This document shows positions 1 through 8,081 of a stretch of DNA of 64,000 nt, one piece after another (position 1 is the stretch's first letter; every line of letters begins with the position of its first letter). The position numbers and the translations under genes were made by a program. The stretch is from Variovorax sp. HW608 (GTDB lineage: Bacteria; Pseudomonadota; Gammaproteobacteria; Burkholderiales; Burkholderiaceae_C), in the NCBI RefSeq assembly GCF_900090195.1, contig NZ_LT607803.1, positions 2,232,001-2,296,000 on the forward strand. The letters run 5' to 3'. The notes beneath the pieces are model-generated. The model did not search any database and was not told the DNA's origin. It was given only the letters and a program-made list of their open reading frames with translations.

Positions 1-348
1 GATCTGATGATCCGGCGGATGATGCCCAGGGGCTGCATCGCCAGTGTGGGCAACGCGGCCGGAAACACCTTCGCGTCCAACCTTCTGCCCTTTATCCTGC
101 GAGGCGTCAGGATCATCGGCGTCAACCTTACCGAGTACGCGGAACTGATGGACACACTGATGGCGAGGCTCGCCGACGAGCTCAAGCCGGTCCGAGCCCT
201 CGGTCTCACGCAGATCGTTGACATGGAGGACGTCCCGCACATGCTCAACGCCATGCTGGAACGAAGAACGACGGGGCGCATCGTGATGCACCCGTTTCCC
301 ACCGGGCGCACGGCCTCGTGTGGGTTTCAATCAAGAAAAGGACCCTGA
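1..348 (+). CDS. Medium-chain dehydrogenase/reductase, YhdH/AcuI-like (3' part only)
   Basis: The frame is open from base 1, so only the C-terminal ~115 residues are present and the start lies outside the window. The segment IASVGNAAGN followed by SNLLPFILRGV and IIGVN matches the nucleotide-domain end of the YhdH/AcuI group, NADPH-dependent acryloyl-CoA reductases of the zinc-alcohol-dehydrogenase superfamily. Members usually end shortly after a GRIVV-type strand. Here GRIVMH is followed by about 20 further residues that look unlike the family, so the end may be altered. An AAAAGGA sequence before the stop could serve as ribosome site for the remnant at 351. Family call is good; substrate is unknown. 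Confidence 0.7.
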   Translation, partial: DLMIRRMMPRGCIASVGNAAGNTFASNLLPFILRGVRIIGVNLTEYAELMDTLMARLADELKPVRALGLTQIVDMEDVPHMLNAMLERRTTGRIVMHPFPTGRTASCGFQSRKGP

Positions 349-350
349 CG

Positions 351-410
351 ATGAGCGCAGAACTGACCATTCACGACGACATTGCGCTAATCACACTACA
401 CCGGCCCGAA
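351..410 (+). pseudogene. Enoyl-CoA hydratase N-terminal remnant
   Basis: ATG at 351 is preceded by AAAAGGA. It opens a frame reading MSAELTIHDDIALITLHRPE, the typical first strand and HRPE turn of a crotonase-family enoyl-CoA hydratase. Homology stops after this glutamate and the same frame then runs into unrelated sequence. Only about 20 codons of a gene normally ~260 codons long remain. The next bases belong to another gene's 3' end in a different frame, so this is a deletion scar, not a short gene. Confidence 0.65.
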
Positions 411-519
411 GTTCCTGGCATCGCCGTATGCCAGCTATATCTCGGGCGCGCTGATCCCCTGCGATGGGGGCGGGGCGCTGGAAAGCGTCAAGCCCGTGTT
501 GGAGTCGGCTTTTCCTCGT
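409..519 (+). pseudogene. Short-chain dehydrogenase C-terminal remnant
   Basis: Read in frame from 409, the sequence gives FLASPYASYISGALIPCDGGGAL, the classical C-terminal signature of short-chain dehydrogenases (SDR): FLAS, then Y-I-S/T-G, then a D-G-G-G end. No start codon or upstream part of an SDR is present; the frame begins exactly where the hydratase remnant ends. The frame closes at 535-537, but the last residues overlap the 3' end of the convergent Rieske gene and are probably not native. The two remnants plus the neighbour imply two breakpoints within about 110 bp. Confidence 0.65.
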
Positions 520-1525
520 TGGCGATCAGTTGCTTGAGGACGCGCCGTGCACGCACCGGGCCGCCGTCGGTTGCCAGCATCACGGGACGCAGCGAGTCGA
601 GGTCGGTCGTGCCCATGTTGCGCTGTACGGCCTCGATCATGGGCTTGTCCTGGGTGTCGAAGGCCTTGCGCAGGGAGTCCAGCCGCATTGCGTCCATCGC
701 CGGGTCCCGCTCGCCCCAGTTCCGCCCTTGCGCCCAGTAGTAGTGCGTCGTGGTTTCCGTCGCGGGCGTCATCAGGTGACAGCCCTGGCTTTCGTGCGCG
801 TTCTCGCGAGGCTCTCCTTCAGGCAGGACACCCACCGTGAGCTTCATCACACCGGCGGGATCCCAGCGGACATTGAGCCAGCGTTGCACGCGCCGGTCGC
901 CGGCCTCGTACCACTTCTGCAGCACCGGCGGTAGCACCTCGTTGCTGGTCAGGCGATTCGAGTAGACGGTGTTGCCTTCCTGAACGATCTCTGTTTGGGC
1001 ACGCCGCACAGCGTCGCTTCCAAGCAGGCCAGGATGCAGGAACTCGATATGGCCGAGGTCCATGATGTTGTCCGTCATGAGCTCGTAGTGGCCCTCCGCC
1101 AGCGTGTAGCCCTTGACGTTCTGAAAGTTCGGATCGCTCAGGAAGTCGAACTCGGGGATGGCGGCCGCATCGGCCTTTTCTGCGTCTCCCATCCAGATCC
1201 AGAGAAGCTCGTATCGCTCGACGAGCGGATAGCTACGCACCACCGCCCTCGGCGGGATGTTGCCGTTGCCGTGAGGATTGAGGGTGCATGCGCCGCTGCA
1301 GTCGAACCGCAGGCCGTGGTAGGCGCATTCGATCTGGTCGTCGACAAGGCGCCCCATGTGCAGCGGCGCGAAACGATGCGGGCAGCGATCTTCGAGTGCA
1401 ACGGCGACGCCATCGCTGCGCCGGTACATCACGACGGGCTTGCCGAGCAGCTGCTTCGCCAGCATGCTCGCGCCGAGTTCGTCGGCCCATGCGGCGACGT
1501 ACCAGGCGTTCATCAGGAATGCCAT
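488..1525 (-). CDS. Rieske non-heme iron oxygenase, vanillate O-demethylase oxygenase-like
   Basis: A 345-residue protein of the VanA type. The N-terminal Rieske [2Fe-2S] motif is C48-P-H50 and C67-A-Y-H70. The catalytic iron site is visible in the segment DNIMDLGHIEFLH (Asp and two His). VanA-type oxygenases demethylate methoxylated aromatic acids or hydroxylate related substrates with electrons from a VanB-type reductase. No reductase gene lies in this cluster, so an outside partner is needed. It is the last gene of the leftward operon starting at 7003, 18 bp after the Bug receptor. Its last ~8 residues are read through remnant sequence, so the original C-terminus was probably trimmed. Substrate is not predictable. 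Confidence 0.85.
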   Translation of the reverse strand: MAFLMNAWYVAAWADELGASMLAKQLLGKPVVMYRRSDGVAVALEDRCPHRFAPLHMGRLVDDQIECAYHGLRFDCSGACTLNPHGNGNIPPRAVVRSYPLVERYELLWIWMGDAEKADAAAIPEFDFLSDPNFQNVKGYTLAEGHYELMTDNIMDLGHIEFLHPGLLGSDAVRRAQTEIVQEGNTVYSNRLTSNEVLPPVLQKWYEAGDRRVQRWLNVRWDPAGVMKLTVGVLPEGEPRENAHESQGCHLMTPATETTTHYYWAQGRNWGERDPAMDAMRLDSLRKAFDTQDKPMIEAVQRNMGTTDLDSLRPVMLATDGGPVRARRVLKQLIANEEKPTPTRA

Positions 1526-1543
1526 GTCCGGTGCTCCTCGTTC

Positions 1544-2518
1544 CTATTCAGGAAGAATGTTCAGGTCGCTGGTGAGCCTGGCCCAGCGCGAGTGCTCGGC
1601 GGCAAGGTAGGCAGCCATCTGATCCACGGTGCCCGCGCCCTCGGTCATGGGGCCGATGTCGAGCAGGCGCGCTGCCATATCCTTGTCGCTCAGCACTGCA
1701 TCGAGATCTCGGTTGAATCGCTGGATGGCTGCCGCTGGAGTGCGAGCGGGCGCGACGATGCCGACCCAACCGGCGTAGTCAAAGCCGGGAAGGGTTTCCG
1801 CAAGGGCCGGAACACTCTCCCAGCCAGCGATGCGCCTTGCCGTGGTCACTGCGATCGGGCGCAGCCTTCCGGCCTTGACCATTTGAGCGATCGATGGAAC
1901 GTCGCTCACGATCACCTCGGTCTGGCCGCCGACCGTGTCGGTCACGCCAGCGGACACCGATGCATAAGGCACCGAATTCACCTGGATGCCGAGCTGTGCG
2001 GCAATGAGGCGCGTCATCATGCCGCTGAAGGTCTTGGGGCCTTCGTTGGCCACGCTCAGCTGTTCGGGGTTTGCCTTTGCGTAGGCGACGAGATCGGAGA
2101 GCGATTTGATCTTCGAGTTCGCGTTGACGGAGATCGCGAAAGGCACCTTGCCCACCATGCCCACGGGAACGAAGTCCTTCCTGGGTTCGTAGGGCAGGTT
2201 CTTGAAGAGGTAGACGTTGGTGACGAGCGCCGCCGCAGTAGCGAAATAGAAGGTGTAGCCGTCGGGAGCAGCCCTGGTGACCGCCTGAGCACCGATGGCA
2301 TTCTGGCCGCCCGGCTTGTTCTCCACGACGATCGGCTGGTTCCACTTTCTCGAGAGCTGGTCGCTGATCATTCGCGCCATGGCATCGGCACCCGAGCCGG
2401 CTGGCTGCGACAGTACAAGCTTGACCGGCTTGTCGGGCCAGGTCTGCGCCGAGGCGGCGAAGGTGGCGGCGTAGAGCGCCGTCGCGCTGACCGAAAGGGT
2501 GAATTGACGTCGATTCAT
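1544..2518 (-). CDS. Bug/TctC-family periplasmic solute receptor
   Basis: About 324 residues. The start is ATG at 2518, opening MNRRQFTLSVSATALYAATF with a twin-arginine-like or Sec signal ending AASAQ. The mature start WPDKPVKLV and the segments QPAGSGADAMAR and VVENKPGGQNAIGAQ are hallmarks of Bug (Bordetella uptake gene) receptors, which bind carboxylic or aromatic acids in the periplasm for tripartite tricarboxylate transporters. No TctA/TctB membrane genes are nearby, which is common for these receptors in Burkholderiales. Position between a hydroxylase and a Rieske oxygenase suggests it binds the aromatic acid degraded by this operon (inference). Confidence 0.9.
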   Translation of the reverse strand: MNRRQFTLSVSATALYAATFAASAQTWPDKPVKLVLSQPAGSGADAMARMISDQLSRKWNQPIVVENKPGGQNAIGAQAVTRAAPDGYTFYFATAAALVTNVYLFKNLPYEPRKDFVPVGMVGKVPFAISVNANSKIKSLSDLVAYAKANPEQLSVANEGPKTFSGMMTRLIAAQLGIQVNSVPYASVSAGVTDTVGGQTEVIVSDVPSIAQMVKAGRLRPIAVTTARRIAGWESVPALAETLPGFDYAGWVGIVAPARTPAAAIQRFNRDLDAVLSDKDMAARLLDIGPMTEGAGTVDQMAAYLAAEHSRWARLTSDLNILPE

Positions 2519-2562
2519 TGCATGTCTCCTGAGTTGGTATGTCTTGTTCTCGTGGGTCTTGG

Positions 2563-4116
2563 TCACGCGAGGCAGGCCTGCGCGACTCCGAGCATTGCAG
2601 CGGCTTCGTCGACCAGTTCCGCGGCCGCGCTGGTGGAAGCGGCCACGCCGAAGACATAGTTGTCGGGCCGCACCAAGGCCGCCCGGCATTCGTTGCGTTG
2701 GAACCAGTTCGCTGCGACGCCTTCCGTCTCCGGGGCCGATGCGAGATCGACGACTTGCAGCCCGGGAGGCGCACTCGCAGGTCCCCGGAACGTCGCGGCA
2801 TCGGCGAGCACGAGTCGCCAGCCATTGCCGAAAACCGTATCCATGCGCTGCTTGCCCGTCCGGGTCCGAAGCCAAGGCTGCGGGAAGAGGGTTCCCCGGG
2901 CGGCATGCGGCTGCTTCGACAGGAGTCCACCTTCGAGCCGAGGCAGGATGTCCTGGCGCGGCGTGCCGCGGACTTGACCGCCGCAATCGGCCAGCATGCG
3001 CGAGTCACGCTCTCGAGCCTTGTCGACATCGCGCTCGCAGATCACCGCGCCGATGCCCTTGATCCGACTCGTGAGCTCGCGCACGTGCGCCTTGCGTTCG
3101 GTGCCATAGCTGCCGAGCAGCGTGTCGGCAGCTGCTCCGTGCACCTCGCCGGCGAGGACGGCGCCGAGTTTCCAGGAGAGATTGGCCGCATCGCGCACGC
3201 CCTGGCACATGCCCTGGCCCAGGAAGGGCGGCTGCATATGGGCGGCATCGCCCGCCAGGAAGACGCGACCTCGGCGCCACTCTACCGCGACCAGGGCGTG
3301 GAAGCGATAGCTTGCCTGGCGCCACAACTGCCCATCCTCGGGCCCGAGCCAGCGGGCCAACAACTTCCAGGTCTCCTCGGCCTTTTCGACCTGGCGCGGA
3401 TCCTCGCCGGGCTTCAGCGAAATCTCCCAGCGCCGGTGGTTCCTGGGGCCGATCACCAGCGTGCACGGGCGCTCGGGTTCGCAGTACTGCACACTGACCT
3501 GGGGCAGCTTGGCGAGCCCGCGCTCGTTGACCAGAACGTCCACGACGAGCCACGGCTCATCGAAGTCGAGGTCCTCGAGCGGCATGTCGAGCTGCGTGCG
3601 CACGGCACTCGACCCGCCATCGCACGCGATCGCGTAGCGGGCACGGACGGTCTTCATGCCCTTGCCGGGGCTGTCGATCGCGAGGGAGACGCCATCCGTG
3701 TCCTGGTCGATGCGCAGCATCTCCACGCCAAGATCGACTTCGACGTTCGGCATCCTGGCCACCCGTTCACGCAGGGTGCGCTCGACCGCCGGCTGCGTAA
3801 ACACCAGCGAAGGCGTGTACCCCTGGGGGTACGGCGGATCGACCATCGTCATGCGACGAATGAGCTGGCCGTCGACCCCGAAGTACTCGGAGTTGGTGAA
3901 GGGTTCGCAGAAGGGCTGCACGGCCTCGGCGACCCCCAGTTGCTGGAACACGCGCATGATCTCGTGGTCCAGTGCGATCGCGCGGGGGATCTGGTAGACA
4001 TCGACGAGGCGCTCGCACACATAGACACGCAGTCCGCGTTGTCCCAGCAGCCCAGCGGCTACCTGGCCCACCGGGCCGTAGCCGATGATCGCCACATCGA
4101 ACACGGCGGCGCTCAT
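2563..4116 (-). CDS. FAD-dependent aromatic monooxygenase, MhpA-like
   Basis: A 517-residue flavoprotein hydroxylase. The N-terminal dinucleotide fold is GYGPVGQVAAG, with a second FAD motif RVFLAGDAAHMQPPFLGQGM typical of class A monooxygenases such as MhpA (3-(3-hydroxyphenyl)propionate 2-hydroxylase) and PheA. Family members hydroxylate phenolic acids using NAD(P)H and O2 to make catechols for ring cleavage. GGAGG sits 7 bases before the ATG at 4116. It lies 61 bp downstream of the FAH gene and 44 bp before the Bug gene, in the same leftward operon as an extradiol dioxygenase, which fits hydroxylation followed by meta-cleavage. MhpA is the closest name; the true substrate is open. Confidence 0.85.
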   Translation of the reverse strand: MSAAVFDVAIIGYGPVGQVAAGLLGQRGLRVYVCERLVDVYQIPRAIALDHEIMRVFQQLGVAEAVQPFCEPFTNSEYFGVDGQLIRRMTMVDPPYPQGYTPSLVFTQPAVERTLRERVARMPNVEVDLGVEMLRIDQDTDGVSLAIDSPGKGMKTVRARYAIACDGGSSAVRTQLDMPLEDLDFDEPWLVVDVLVNERGLAKLPQVSVQYCEPERPCTLVIGPRNHRRWEISLKPGEDPRQVEKAEETWKLLARWLGPEDGQLWRQASYRFHALVAVEWRRGRVFLAGDAAHMQPPFLGQGMCQGVRDAANLSWKLGAVLAGEVHGAAADTLLGSYGTERKAHVRELTSRIKGIGAVICERDVDKARERDSRMLADCGGQVRGTPRQDILPRLEGGLLSKQPHAARGTLFPQPWLRTRTGKQRMDTVFGNGWRLVLADAATFRGPASAPPGLQVVDLASAPETEGVAANWFQRNECRAALVRPDNYVFGVAASTSAAAELVDEAAAMLGVAQACLA

Positions 4117-4177
4117 TGGGTAACCTCCGTGCTCCGCACTGCGGTGCGAGCCCCCTTCGGAACGGCCGGGCGGGGGC

Positions 4178-5044
4178 TCATGACGCCTCGTTCACGATCG
4201 GGTTGGACAACATGCCGACGCGCTCGATTTCCACCTCGTAGGTGTCGCCGGCCTTCATCCAGACGGCAGGCGTGCGGGCCTGGCCGACGCCCGCGGGCGT
4301 GCCCATCACGATCACGTCGCCGGGCTCCAGCGTGAGCACGTCGGCCAAGAGGGCAATGGTCTCGGCGACGCTGAAGATCATGTCGGTGGTGTTGGCGTCC
4401 TGCATCACCTCGCCGTTGAGGCGGCCCTGGATCTTGAGGCCCACTGCACCGGGCGGCAGTTCATCGGCCGTGACCAGTACCGGGCCGAAGCCGCCGGTGC
4501 CGTCGAAGTTCTTGCCGATGGTCCATTGCGGCGTGCGCTTCTGGTAGTCGCGCACGCTCATGTCGTTGAAGCAGCTGTAGCCGAAGACGTATTGCAGGGC
4601 GTCGGCTTCCCTGGTGTGACGCGGCACCTTGCGTCCGATGACGACGGCGAGTTCGGCTTCGAAGTCGAACTTCGAGGACACGCTGGGCACCACGCCCGCA
4701 TCTCCGTGCGCGATCAGCGAGCTCGCCCCGCGGAAGAAGAACCACGGGTAGTCCGGCTTCTCGCGGCCGCCTTCCTTCGCATGATCGAAGTAGTTCAGGC
4801 CGAGGCAGACGGTCTTTCCCGGCTCGGGTACCAGCGGAGCAAGAGGCGTGTCGGCCAGCTTCGCCTTGGACTTCGGGTTCTCGAGCGCGGCGCGGCCGAC
4901 GGCGTGCAGGTCGACGCCCGCCTCGAGCGCACGCCGCAGATCGCTGGGAACTTGCGGTTGCGCGTCATTCAGGTCAATCAGGGTGTCGCCTTCGACGACG
5001 GCCAGGCGGGGCGCGCCATCGCGCAGGTAGGTGGTGAATTTCAT
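4178..5044 (-). CDS. Fumarylacetoacetate hydrolase family protein
   Basis: 288 residues, the usual length of the short FAH family. It has an N-terminal lid of about 70 residues, then the catalytic core with CLGLNYFDHAKE, FDFEAELAVVIG (acidic metal ligands) and the C-terminal VIVMGTPAGVG loop. Family members include fumarylpyruvate hydrolase, 2-hydroxypentadienoate hydratase-like and oxalocrotonate decarboxylase-like enzymes. In this operon it should act on the product of extradiol ring cleavage made by the gene directly upstream (22 bp away). The exact reaction, C-C hydrolysis or hydration/decarboxylation, cannot be told from sequence. Confidence 0.88.
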   Translation of the reverse strand: MKFTTYLRDGAPRLAVVEGDTLIDLNDAQPQVPSDLRRALEAGVDLHAVGRAALENPKSKAKLADTPLAPLVPEPGKTVCLGLNYFDHAKEGGREKPDYPWFFFRGASSLIAHGDAGVVPSVSSKFDFEAELAVVIGRKVPRHTREADALQYVFGYSCFNDMSVRDYQKRTPQWTIGKNFDGTGGFGPVLVTADELPPGAVGLKIQGRLNGEVMQDANTTDMIFSVAETIALLADVLTLEPGDVIVMGTPAGVGQARTPAVWMKAGDTYEVEIERVGMLSNPIVNEAS

Positions 5045-5066
5045 GACAGAGGTGCTTGGTTGGAGA

Positions 5067-5972
5067 TCAGGGATTCGGAGCGAAGAAGACGCGCTTTTGC
5101 GCCTGCTTCAGCGTGGCGCCGGGAGGCGGCGAGATGCCCCATTGGTCCACGCGGCCGGGAGGCCACTTCCAGTGTTCGGGGCCGTGCGAGGCGTAGCTGT
5201 CGTCGATCTGTTCCACTTCGGCCGTGTATTCAATGACCACGCCAAAGGGGTCGAGAAAGTAATTGAAGAGGTTGTTGCCGGGCCCGTGGCGGCCCGGTCC
5301 CCACTGAATTGGGAATCCGGCATCCTTCATGCGACCGCCGCCGCGCATCACCGACTCGTAGTCCGGCATCAGGAACGCGATGTGGTTGAGCGCGTCGTTG
5401 TCCGAGATGCCGATGGCGATCGTGTGGTGATCGCTCGCGCAGTTCATGAAGGCCATGATCCCGGTGCGATCCGCGAGACGGAACCCCAGCGCCTGCTGCA
5501 GGAATGCTTGCGTTTCATCCACCGCGTGGCTGTTGAGCACCACGTGCGTGAGACGGATGGGCCGATCGGCAACGAGCGCATCCTCGGAGCGACGCGCGTC
5601 GCCGTGCACGACCTGGAAGACCCGGCCATGCGGATCCTTGAACTTGAGGCCGATACCCCCGGCCGGATCGCGCGTCAGTTCATGAGGCGCCGCAAGCAAG
5701 GTTCCTCCGGCGGCCAGCACCTGGCCTTGGATCACATCGAGCGCCGCGCGGCTGCGCGCACGCAATGTCACCTGTCGAAGCTGCGGCACCTCGCCACCGC
5801 GATGCAGCGCCAGCAGGTAGGTGTTGCTGCCTGTGCCGCGCAGGTACAGCGCGTCGTCGCCTCGATGCGCCACTTCGAGGTTCCAGGTGCGTGTATAGAA
5901 GTCCTCGGCCTTCGCCAGGTCGGGAACAAGGAGCGCCACGCTGCGCAAACTCTCGATCCAGGGTGAACTCAT
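5067..5972 (-). CDS. VOC-fold extradiol ring-cleavage dioxygenase
   Basis: 301 residues from ATG 5972, chosen because it forms an ATGA overlap with the stop of the upstream amidohydrolase. It is a two-module vicinal-oxygen-chelate protein. The second module has the three iron ligands of type I extradiol dioxygenases: His in LTHVVLNSH, His in LNHIAFLMPD, and Glu in VVIEYTAE. The FNYFLDPFG segment before the Glu is also typical. Such enzymes (catechol 2,3-dioxygenase, dihydroxybiphenyl dioxygenase) cleave catechols next to the hydroxyls. In the operon it should follow the MhpA-like hydroxylase. Ring substituents are unknown. Confidence 0.85.
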   Translation of the reverse strand: MSSPWIESLRSVALLVPDLAKAEDFYTRTWNLEVAHRGDDALYLRGTGSNTYLLALHRGGEVPQLRQVTLRARSRAALDVIQGQVLAAGGTLLAAPHELTRDPAGGIGLKFKDPHGRVFQVVHGDARRSEDALVADRPIRLTHVVLNSHAVDETQAFLQQALGFRLADRTGIMAFMNCASDHHTIAIGISDNDALNHIAFLMPDYESVMRGGGRMKDAGFPIQWGPGRHGPGNNLFNYFLDPFGVVIEYTAEVEQIDDSYASHGPEHWKWPPGRVDQWGISPPPGATLKQAQKRVFFAPNP

Positions 5973-7003
5973 GGGGTGGTCTCTTTCGTCGTCAGGCCGA
6001 GAAAGCGCTCGGCGTTGCGGTGCACGAGCGCGCAGGCGGTGTCGGCGTCGAAGCCGGCGGCTTCGATGCGTTGCACCGGCGTGCGATCGTGGAAGTTGAA
6101 GGGGTAGTCGGTTCCCACCAGCAGTTGACCGGGACCGAACTGATCGACCAGATGGCGAAGCATCGGCGTGTCGAACACGAGGGTGTCGTAGAAGAGCTGG
6201 CGTGCCTGCAGGGCAGGGGAGGCGCCGATGCTTTCCTTGAGGGCCGGAAAGACGCCCCATCCCTGCTGAAGGCGCGGCAGCAGCGAGGCCAAGGTGCCGC
6301 CGCCGTGGCTGAAAGCGATGCGCAACCGCGGTCGTCGCAGCAGCAGATTGCTGGTGATGACAGATGCTGCCGCCAGGCCCACGTCACCCGGATAGGCCAG
6401 CACCTGCTGCAAGGGGGCGGGTCCGACGAGGCGGTCCATGCCAGCGGGCCGCAAGGCATGCACGAACACCGCTGCCCCCATGTCCTCGCAGGCTTCGAAG
6501 AACGGGTCGAGTTGCGGGGCGCCAACCGGGACGCCATTGATATTGCTGCCGATCTCCACGCCGGCAAAGCCAAGCGTCCTCACGACGTATTCGAGTTCGG
6601 AGATCGCCAGGTCGATGTCCTGCAGCGGCACGGCCCCCAGTCCGGCGATGCGACCGGCGCCTTGCCGGGCCATCTCCGCGATGCAATCGTTCGTGTAGCG
6701 AAGCAGTTGCTGCGCGTCACCTGCTGCCATCCAGTACGACAGCAGCTCGGGCATCGGCGAGACCACCTGCAGCGCCAGGCCCATCCCGGGGAGATCCTCC
6801 AGGCGGCGGGCGGTGCTCCAGCAGGCATCGGACACCGTTCGGTACACCTTGTCCGCGATCATCACGTGCCGGTGACATGCGTGTGCGGGGGCCATGGACG
6901 GCCAGTCGGCAGGCACCTTCGCGCCGATATAGCGCGGGAAGGATTCGGGCACCACGTGCGCATGCACGTCGATGCCGCAGTTGCAGGCGGTCGTATGTTT
7001 CAT
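5969..7003 (-). CDS. Amidohydrolase family 2 protein (ACMSD-like)
   Basis: 344 residues from ATG 7003; a TTG at 7030 is in frame but the His-X-His metal motif IDVHAHVVPE sits right after the ATG start. Later features are SFSHGGG (metal His), and LLVGTDYPF with the catalytic Asp. This is the pattern of the ACMSD-type decarboxylase/hydrolase family (aminocarboxymuconate-semialdehyde decarboxylase, gamma-resorcylate and 5-carboxyvanillate decarboxylases). It is the first gene of the leftward catabolic operon and overlaps the dioxygenase start by 4 bases (ATGA). A non-oxidative decarboxylase acting on an aromatic acid or a ring-cleavage product is the likely role (inference). Confidence 0.85.
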   Translation of the reverse strand: MKHTTACNCGIDVHAHVVPESFPRYIGAKVPADWPSMAPAHACHRHVMIADKVYRTVSDACWSTARRLEDLPGMGLALQVVSPMPELLSYWMAAGDAQQLLRYTNDCIAEMARQGAGRIAGLGAVPLQDIDLAISELEYVVRTLGFAGVEIGSNINGVPVGAPQLDPFFEACEDMGAAVFVHALRPAGMDRLVGPAPLQQVLAYPGDVGLAAASVITSNLLLRRPRLRIAFSHGGGTLASLLPRLQQGWGVFPALKESIGASPALQARQLFYDTLVFDTPMLRHLVDQFGPGQLLVGTDYPFNFHDRTPVQRIEAAGFDADTACALVHRNAERFLGLTTKETTP

Positions 7004-7068
7004 CGTGTCGAGACTGTCTCCGGGGCGCAATCCTAGAAATCGGCGTCAATCCTGTACAGCCGTTTTGG

Positions 7069-7085
7069 CCGATACATAAAATCGG
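7069..7085. promoter_or_regulatory. Inverted repeat, candidate LysR-type operator
   Basis: CCGAT and ATCGG arms separated by 7 bases (ACATAAA) sit 5 bp before the LysR start at 7090, in the 86-bp region shared with the leftward operon that starts at 7003. A further ATCGG lies at 7039-7043. LysR regulators commonly bind imperfect inverted repeats of this size between divergent genes. Position and symmetry are seen; function is inferred. Confidence 0.45.
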
Positions 7086-7089
7086 TTTC

Positions 7090-8016
7090 ATGGATATTCG
7101 TTCGGTCGACCTCAATCTCCTGGTGCTGTTCGATGCGATGGCGCGGCTGCGCAGCGTGAACAAGACGGCCGAGGAGATCGGCCTGAGCCAATCGGCCACC
7201 AGCGGCGCGCTGTCACGATTGCGGGAAGTGTTCGACGACGCGCTGTTCGTGCGAACGGCATCGCGAATGGAGCCCACGCCGCGGGCGCTGGAACTTGCGC
7301 CGGCAGTGCACAGGGTGGTTCAGGCCATCCAGTCGGAGATCCTTCAGCAGCCGAGCTTCGATCCGCTTCGTGCCGAGCGGACATTCACCATCCTCACGCC
7401 GGACATCGGCGAGGTGGCTTTCTTGCCGGGCGTGCTGCGGCGCCTGCGGCAGGAGGCGCCACGGGTGCGGCTGCATGCGCTCTCCAAGCCCAGAGCGGCG
7501 GCTGCGGAATCCCTGGAAAAAGGTGAAGCGGATCTGGCGGTCGGCTTCTTTCCCGACCTGCAGCGCGCGGGCTATTTCCAGCAGGCGCTATTCACGAGTT
7601 CCTATGCGTGCGTCGCATGCGCGCGCAACGATGCGGCCGGCGATCGCATGACCCTCAAACAATACCTTGCGGCTCGACATGTGGTTGTAAGACCCGATGG
7701 ACGGGAGCACCTGTTGGACCGCTACCTCGATGACAAGGGCTGGCATCGGCCGGTGACTTTGGAGTTGTCGCATTTCATGAGCCTGGTGTCGATCCTGCCG
7801 GGCAGCGATCTCATCGCCACGGTGCCCCAGGACATCGCGACGGTCCTCGGGCGACTGGTCAAGGTGCGCGAGATCGCGCTGCCGTTCAAGCCGCCTCCAT
7901 TGCAGGTGCGGCAGTTCTGGCATCGGCGGATGCAGAACGACCCCGCGAACCGCTGGTTGCGGGACCTCTTCTATGCGGTCAACCGCCGCGATACCGGCGC
8001 GCAGATGCCCCTCTGA
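7090..8016 (+). CDS. LysR-family transcriptional regulator
   Basis: 308 residues. The winged helix-turn-helix is at about residues 5-65 (NLLVLFDAM, then TAEEIGLSQSATSGALSRLR), followed by a periplasmic-binding-like inducer domain. LFVRTASRMEPTPRA resembles the NahR/NagR/LinR branch, which usually responds to aromatic acids. The gene is divergent from the aromatic ring-cleavage operon starting at 7003, so it most likely activates that operon with a pathway substrate or intermediate as inducer (inference from arrangement). ATG at 7090 is the only start giving a normal LysR N-terminus. Confidence 0.92.
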   Translation: MDIRSVDLNLLVLFDAMARLRSVNKTAEEIGLSQSATSGALSRLREVFDDALFVRTASRMEPTPRALELAPAVHRVVQAIQSEILQQPSFDPLRAERTFTILTPDIGEVAFLPGVLRRLRQEAPRVRLHALSKPRAAAAESLEKGEADLAVGFFPDLQRAGYFQQALFTSSYACVACARNDAAGDRMTLKQYLAARHVVVRPDGREHLLDRYLDDKGWHRPVTLELSHFMSLVSILPGSDLIATVPQDIATVLGRLVKVREIALPFKPPPLQVRQFWHRRMQNDPANRWLRDLFYAVNRRDTGAQMPL

Positions 8017-8081
8017 GCGGCGTCCGCGACGGCGGCCAGGCGTGCTGTCTGCCAGCAGCCGCCTGATCGATCGTCCGTTCC

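Noticed and set aside
995..2659. Long + strand open frame of 554 codons
   Set aside because: Antisense to the Rieske and Bug genes, no recognisable domain.
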